Assembly: GCA_030704615.1 (NCBI GenBank)
Contig: CM060732.1
Location: 4,900,001 to 4,964,000 of the forward strand
Origin: Takakia lepidozioides
Lineage: Eukaryota > Streptophyta > Takakiopsida > Takakiales > Takakiaceae
Direction: 5' to 3'
Length of the DNA: 64,000 nucleotides
Shown here: piece after piece, positions 58,190 to 64,000 of the stretch
Numbering within the stretch: the first letter of the stretch is position 1
How the letters are laid out: every line of letters begins with the position of its first letter
Program-made: the position numbers and the translations under genes
Notes under the pieces: model-generated
Told to the model about the DNA's origin: nothing
Seen by the model: the letters and a program-made list of their open reading frames with translations, nothing else
The model's database searches: none

Positions 58190-58975
58190 CACACGACAGC
58201 TCCGGATGTGAATGTCGTCAACGCCATTCAAAACATTCCATTCAATGATACTGTAAATACACCCTAATCCACGTGAATGCAAACTCTCGCTTTGGAATGA
58301 CACAGACATAGAAGTGAATGTCGTCAACGACATTCACTTTGGATTTGTGAATACACTGCTAATCAAGCCTAATGATTTCTCAAAAGAGGCAAAATCATTG
58401 GATGGAAATCAGAAACTCGAGTAAGGAACCCTCCCCAAAAACTCAATGGACATTCATAACGAACATAACACTGAGGACCTCATAATAACACTGGATGTGA
58501 ATGGCGTCAACGCCATTCACAAAATTACGACAAGGAACCAATTAATACACCCTTAGCTCCCAATCCATGTAAATTCAAATTGTCGCTGGTGAATGACACA
58601 GACATAGAAGTGAATGTCGTCAACGACATTCACTTTGGATCTCTGATAACACAGCTAATCAAGCCTCAAGATTTCTCGCAAGAGGCAAAAGCAATGCAGA
58701 ACAACTGAATGTCTGCATTGACATTCAGCAAACTGAAGTGAGGAACCCTCACTGTAAACTCTATGGACATTACAAAAACTTACATAACTCTGAGGACCTC
58801 TCAACAACTCTGGATGTGAATGTCGTCAACGCCATTCAGGGACATTATCAATTCTAATCAGGGACACTATAAATTACACCCTAAGCTCCTAATCCAGGTG
58901 AATTCAAATTCTCGCTTAAGAATGACTCAGACAAAGAAGTGAATGTCGTCAACGACATTCAATTTGGATCTATGA
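58190..58975. repeat. GAATGTCGTCAACGACATTC palindromes in an intron
   Basis: Three perfect copies (about 58,316, 58,611 and 58,940) alternate with half-matching GAATGTCGTCAACGCCATTC forms (about 58,209, 58,503 and 58,817). The whole block repeats with a period of about 300 bases. It lies in an intron of the copy 2 methyltransferase-like gene. Confidence 0.85.
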
Positions 58976-60792
58976 TTACAATCCTTATGAAGCCAAATTA
59001 TTTCCCAAAAAGTGCAGTAGAGTTTCCAGTATGATATTGCACCTGTACACAACTCGCATCATGGCCCACTCTCCTCCAACCTGACTGTCAAAGTCGTTGG
59101 ACCGTAAAATGTTACCATCTTTGGAGAACTCCCGGAAAAACAGTATCTCCAGGTGAGACCTCTCCACTTCCTTATGTATGCCTCCAATGACATTTGGGAG
59201 GGGAAACAATCGAAATGTTCAAGTCCTTCAAAGTCTGATCCAGCACAATGACGGCGCGCTTTTCGAGCTGCAAATTGTATATTTGTCAGTATTGCAAATA
59301 AGATACTCATCACATAATTGAAGAAAAGAAAACGGCTTATTTGAATACACACCTGACTCCAAAATGTAGCCTTGTGGAGCCAGTTATCAAACCCAAATCA
59401 CTGATTCCTTCCACCTTTGTGCCAGGCTGTATGGTGCTCTTTTGGAATGATTCAAGTCCTTTACTGTCTGATCTGAGTTCCATATCTCCAGCCACCTTAT
59501 TTTTGTTTGTGGGTCGACCATGGATATGGCCAGCCGGTGCAATTTCTCCTGCTGCATCTTCCGGATGCACATGCTTCATAGTGAGATTTGATCTGCTGAA
59601 GGAACTCAGAACCAAGTCCAGGATCTACTATTCTAAGCTGCTTTCCGAAGGCGGACATCAATTTGGTTCTTCGCATTTCAAACTCCTTTTTTATTGCTGC
59701 TTCCACACCCTTTGATGTCCTTAGTTCCTCTGGTGTAGTGCGGTAATATTCGGATTTTCCCTTCTCAGCTGCCTCTGCCAGTTCTTGCTGCATTGATTCA
59801 AATAGTGATTAGCACCGAAGGGACTACAAACATGTATTCAAAAAGTAAACTGAGTACAGACTCGGGCTTACCGCATACATGTACTCCAGAAACGCCTCTC
59901 GAGTCAAAGAATACCAAGTGCCTGCAGCTCTTCCTGTTTCGCACTTCTTGATTATATTGGGGAGGAGTACTGTCCAAAAATCATCCAGCTTCATCAGACC
60001 AATCCTCTGAATTCGGAATAGTGTGTGGACCAAGCTTGTTTCACATGCGATTTCTCGTCGAAAAAAACATTGGAAACATTGCATTCCTTAACACTGTTTT
60101 TTGGGATTAACAAGACTACAGAGGGAATGAAATCTCTAGGATGACTTACTTGTTCACGTCGTGCATAGCTGTAAGAAGCCTAGCGATGTCGTTTCCTGGA
60201 TCCAAAACCATTGCCTCCACAGCAACATGCTTGTCTTTGTCTTTCGCATGGTGTTTCTGATGTATCCCATCCATGCCAGCAATCGGTGGTTGCCGTCCCA
60301 GACGTAAAAACATGTGGTTGCAGAATTGTGGGTGTTCTTTCCCATCATGAGGCCCAGCTCGAACTCCTCATTGGCATCTTTCCAGCACTCATCCCAGGTA
60401 TCACTGATCTCTGGAGACACTAATGTGCTTTTCCCATTTATATCCGTCAGTGACACATAAAAAACTTGTGCACCAAGTCTGTATCCATGCACGAAATCAC
60501 TCTCCAATTTTGTTATGTCATGGGAAAGAGGTGGACGCACAACAGGCATAGATATCATCCGGCACAGAGGGATGTCCAGACGCCCTCCAGATACGAGCAT
60601 GTCCCTTATAACCTCCTGAGAGTTTACCTTCTGGAATGACATGAGTTCTTTCACCTTGTCAAGGTAGTGCACTTCAGATTCATCTGCTTCATCGTTATTC
60701 TCTGAGCTTTTTCCAGACTCGTCCCCATCTCCAGATCCTTTCCCCTCTGATCCTGTAGGCTTGGACCTCACAGTTTTTTTGCACGATGCCAT

Positions 60793-61622
60793 TCAATTTG
60801 ACTGAGTAATGTGCAAATAGTGAACGGCGGTAACGACCATCACTCTGTCTCGACGAAACTCACAATGAATGGTGTGAAACAAATTCAGAACCATCTACAC
60901 AAGCAAAGCTGATCTGCCGAATTCAAAAACAAAGCGAGAGCGAGAGCGAACGGCGTTAACGACAATCACAAAAGACAAGGACCTGCCGGATCGGTGTTGT
61001 GTAATGACATATGTGTAAGTGATTGGCGGCAACGACATTCAGTATAGTTTAGGGCGGACAGTAAGTGCAGATTATTCAGATTGACTCCATTGTGATTACC
61101 GTCGCAAGCATTCACGGTTTCTTGTCTATGTCGAGAGTACTTTCCAATCGATACTCTACCTGAATCTACAGTATGGTCTTCAAATCTTTGATTGGCGGTA
61201 CCGCCTTTCCACTTCTCTATCTGTTCAACCTCATACAAAGAAAATGCATTGCAATACATTATGACTGAATATGCGACCCTCACTCTCTCTCTTCAAACAC
61301 ATAGGTAAATAAATCTCATGAGGAGAATCAAAATGGCGTTAACGACGCTCGCAATTCAGTAGACTTCAATCACATGTTCCTGCTAAAGAAGGGAAGAGGA
61401 AGGACTGCTTGAAAGGCAATCAGACAGACTGTATGATCTGAACAACAGTGAATGACGGTACCGTCAGTCACCCACTCATTGTGCGTAAACCCTTAACAGA
61501 GGAGTAGAAAGCAAATCACCGTTGTTTCATGGTGATGGTCGGTAGCGACAATCCCTTTCTGGGACATTCCACTCAATCTCTACGCAGATCTTCAAAATGA
61601 AATGTAAGTTAGAGAAAACTTA
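60793..61622. repeat. Degenerate palindromes in the first intron of copy 2
   Basis: At least eight units of the type GNATGGCGGTAACGACATTC occur every 70-130 bases, for example near 60,822, 60,948, 61,022, 61,095, 61,192, 61,327, 61,450 and 61,532. Core sequences vary (GGTAACGACC, GTTAACGAC, GGTACCGCC, GGTACCGTC) but stay self-complementary. Confidence 0.75.
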
Positions 61623-62028
61623 CTGGCGCCTTCTTAGGTTTTGAAATTGGATCCCCTTCTGCAGCTTTCCTCTTCCCTCTCACATCTGCTGGAATTTTTG
61701 TCTGCTCTAGGGTTTCTGGACCTTCTCCCGGTTCAGCGTTCCTCGTACTTCCACCTCCTTCAGTTTCCCTGCGAGTCATCTCTGCATCCACAGGCTGGTT
61801 TCCAACGCGCACTGTTATCGCCGACTGTGTCACAGCCGCTGCCTCAGTCTCGGTCTGCTCTTGTGAATCAGTCTCCGCGTTCACCTGCTGCCTTGGCCCT
61901 GTGTTCTCCAACAAACGACGCCTCGTCATTTGCTCTCTTGCTCTGCGTCTCTCTCTAAGGGAAGTAAAATAAAGAGACTTTCTTCTCTTTCGTATTGTAG
62001 AAGGAACCCTCTCCAGCTTGACTACCAC

Positions 62029-62770
62029 TCTCCCTCTAAGCGCGAAAAGTAGAAAAACGAAGTGACTGATTTCTTGCGGGATTGCGTGCGTTGTTGCTTG
62101 TCTCTAGAAGCATCGGATTCCCTCTCGCGTGACCGTTACACATAGTCGTTCCCTTATTAGTGCACATGCCACAATTAGTGTACAGCTGTTCGTATTCAGT
62201 TATCGATGTCTGACGTGTGTCGCCCAAAATAAACGGCGTGTTCTTTATTAGAACGGTTTCAATATTTAAAAAAACGCGAATCCCATAAATCTTGGCGCAC
62301 AGTCTTAGACAAATATATGTAAATGAACGAGAGTTTGATGACAAATTTTGGGATATCATACACGGTCATCCTTGTTAGCCAACCCCACGTCGTTTCACAT
62401 TTTGAACTTTCCAGGTGCGCATGATCATTGGTAGTAGTATAAAGATACATTTACTTAATCTGCAATCCCACCCTCAGATCCTGTGGCATGCTTCCAGGAA
62501 GTCGGCTTGTTTGTGTTTATTGATGAGGTTCTGATTAACGGTTTAACAGCTGCCGACATGCTCGTAGGATACTCTGACCACTGGGCCCACAAGAAAAGTA
62601 ATTAAAATGGACGGCTGCATATCTGGAAGGAATACAGAATATGCACAGTCGTCGTCTGAGCTTCCTCCGCCATATTCTCTGCTCATTCTTCAACTGTGTT
62701 CTGGAGACATCAGTAAACCGATTTACACTGAAGGTCTGCGATAGCAAGGTATCAACGTACGCGAGGAAGG
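62029..62770. other. Intergenic region between divergent genes
   Basis: Separates the minus-strand methyltransferase-like gene from the plus-strand transposase. No palindrome array or gene recognised. It presumably carries promoters in both directions. Confidence 0.35.
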
Positions 62771-62773
62771 AAG

Positions 62774-63958
62774 ATGGCTTCCTCTGAAGCGGAGTTCTTC
62801 TCTGACGACAAACCAGTGAATCCCAGGAAGTCCTTGACAATGGATTTGCAATTGTTCTGGAACATGTCTTGGCTACCCGTTTTCAGCTTCAGAATGGCTC
62901 CATCTTTTTGGAGAAAGAGGTGTACGATTGAAAGGGAAGTTGTTGAAATACTCTTTCCAAAACCGTGATGAGACGGCTCATGTCAGCCAGTGGAGAGTGC
63001 CCTCGTCGATACAGAGTACTTGGAGAGCCTCGGCAAAGTCCCTTGGGTCATATGTGACGCCCGGGACTGCTGCTTCGGTCGTTGAAGACAAGAGGGGTGG
63101 TGGTGAAAAAAGAACAGACGTCCTCCCACTCCAATCGTTGAGCTTTCGGATTCGTCCGATGATGACATAAGTGAAATTCCAAATCCAGTCCTTCCTACTG
63201 TGGTTGGAGAAGCTGATGAAGAAGAGATTTGTAGTGTCATTCCAAAATTACGGGCGATGGGAGTGGCTGGATTCAAAAGTGAGTTGCGAGGAATTGATTG
63301 GGAATCTTTGAAGCAGGTGCCTGTGAAGTTCTTGCCAGAGACTTTTGATGGCGATATCCTATTCGAGCTGCCTCCTCCTCCGCGAGTTGGAGGTGTAACA
63401 ATCATGATGCATGGAATGGACAAGAAACACGACGGGCACCCGTGGTGCAGAACAAAAACATCCAATATTCAGAATGATGACAAGCTTGTTTTCAGGAGAA
63501 CAGTTTGCAATGGACACCTTAGGTGTGATAATTTGAATTGCAGACACTTTCTTAGTCTGGGGTTCATAATCAAAGCGAATGGGAGGGTCTGGCGGAAAAT
63601 CCATTTCAGCCTGGGACTGCCCCACCACCGGCAAACACTTTCGTCTGCAAATTCTGCAAACTTGTGCCATCCTGCTTGGCGCTCTGCGGAGCAAGAATGT
63701 ACTATGTTGTCCACCGTTTGAAAACAATGACAAGAGCTTGTGTGCATTTCGGATTCCATAACCATCCTCTCGAAGGGGGATTACAGGGAGAGTGTTGAGA
63801 CAGTATCGAGGTTGATTAAACAGGAGTTCGGGAGAAACCCATCCGCAACAATCTGCAATTGCTCTTGGCGCAAGCAAGTCCTTCTTGGAAAGCCATATTT
63901 TGAGTGAAGGGGATTCTGTGGGGACTAAACTTGACGGTGCAGCATTGGACCTGGTCAT
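62774..63958 (+). pseudogene. MULE-like SWIM-type transposase, copy 2, N-terminal part, cut by the window end
   Basis: Recognisable from about 63,120: ELSDSSDDDISEIPNPVLPT, LRAMGVAGFKSELRGIDWES, KFLPETFDGDILFELPPPPR, MHGMDKKHDGHPWCRTKTSN, CNGHLRCDNLNCRHFLSLG. The equivalents in copy 1 are ELAALDYAKFPVRKVTYLPP, DGNVIFEFP and MDRKHDGYP-stop-CVTKTSS. After frame changes it reads FVCKFCKLVPSCLALCGARM, YYVVHRLKTMTRACVHFGFH and NHPLEGG near 63,640-63,780, then a stop. The DDE core and SWIM finger would lie beyond the window. The start at 62,774 is only the first in-frame ATG of an open stretch with no match to copy 1. Lies head-to-head with methyltransferase-like copy 2. Confidence 0.65.
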
Positions 63959-64000
63959 GGATCATTTCTTTCTCCACTTTGAGTTCACCTAACATTCGGC

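Larger units (their letters stand above)
55955..62028 (-). pseudogene. ParB-methyltransferase-like gene, copy 2 (near full length)
   Basis: Exon 1 (62,028-61,623) is charged and ends KPKKAP at a GTAAGT donor. The next exon (to 60,152) carries a ParB-like block: VRPPLSHDITKLESDFVHGY and then FYVWDGNHRLLAW at 60,309-60,271, with a frameshift just after, ending MHDVNK at a GTAAGT donor. Further exons: VHTLFRIQRIGLMKLDDF (60,040-59,870), a helical exon (59,790-59,350, one frameshift), LEAYIRKWRG...MMRVVYR (59,290-59,045), then GWYLDCPPEH and a K/E-rich linker (58,060-57,418). The DIVILDIPDG exon (57,306-57,053) is followed by the motif I exon ending VVDLSVSTG at 56,483 and its continuation ATYHACKAGGRSLFGMEGD (56,385-56,206). 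The last exon is 56,127-55,955. ParB plus permuted N6/N4 methyltransferase is a known bacterial and phage DNA-modification pairing; a modification role here is inference. DIPD replaces DPPY. Confidence 0.65.

Overview
This is nuclear-type DNA from a green plant. The evidence is GT-AG introns, a plant PLS-type PPR gene remnant, an organellar OSB-type PDF-motif fragment, Ty3/Gypsy, CACTA, MULE-like and hAT transposons, and tRNA-derived SINEs. I cannot fix the species; a seed-free streptophyte (charophyte alga, bryophyte or lycophyte) is my best guess. There is no rRNA gene, no intact tRNA gene and no clearly intact single-copy host gene. Almost everything is transposon-derived and nearly every long gene carries stops or frameshifts.

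Layout. 0-7.2 kb: a short hAT-type MITE, Ty3/Gypsy pieces (zinc knuckle plus protease; integrase), AT-rich DNA and two palindromic tandem arrays. 7.26-12.67 kb: left part of a large hAT-like element (element A) with a GCGACCGCC palindrome array and a RING-containing cargo gene. 12,675-32,287: a second large hAT-like element (element B, 19.6 kb) flanked by a perfect 8-bp duplication TCTGGAAC. Inside B are, in order, an end array, a decayed BED/DUF659 hAT transposase, a second array, a paralogue of the element A cargo gene, a 7-kb head-to-head satellite, a decayed protein-kinase gene on the minus strand, a third array and a duplicated right end. 32.3-36.2 kb: the foldback repeat that B hit, a fragment of a methyltransferase-like gene family, a SINE and a diverged satellite. 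36.5-40.5 kb: a CACTA transposase fragment abutting a PPR gene expanded into about 190-bp tandem repeats. 40.5-43.5 kb: OSB-like inverted repeat and hAT MITEs. 43,518-44.7 kb: an end of the same family as element A, in inverted orientation and with a matching target duplication.

45-64 kb holds two copies of a different gene pair. One gene is a MULE-like transposase with a SWIM zinc finger (49.4-53.2 kb minus; 63.1-64.0 kb plus, cut by the window end). The other is a multi-exon gene combining a ParB-like DGNHR motif with a permuted N6/N4-type DNA methyltransferase fold whose catalytic motif reads DIPD (45.7-48.5 kb plus; 62.0-56.0 kb minus; a third fragment at 33 kb). Each copy carries its own CpG-containing palindrome family, as an array upstream of the transposase or inside introns.

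The recurring theme is palindromic, CpG-bearing tandem arrays placed next to TATA boxes and gene starts of element-borne genes. Different elements use different palindromes with the same layout. The hAT elements carry non-transposase cargo (RING-domain protein, kinase). The MULE-like loci appear to travel with a ParB-methyltransferase-like gene.
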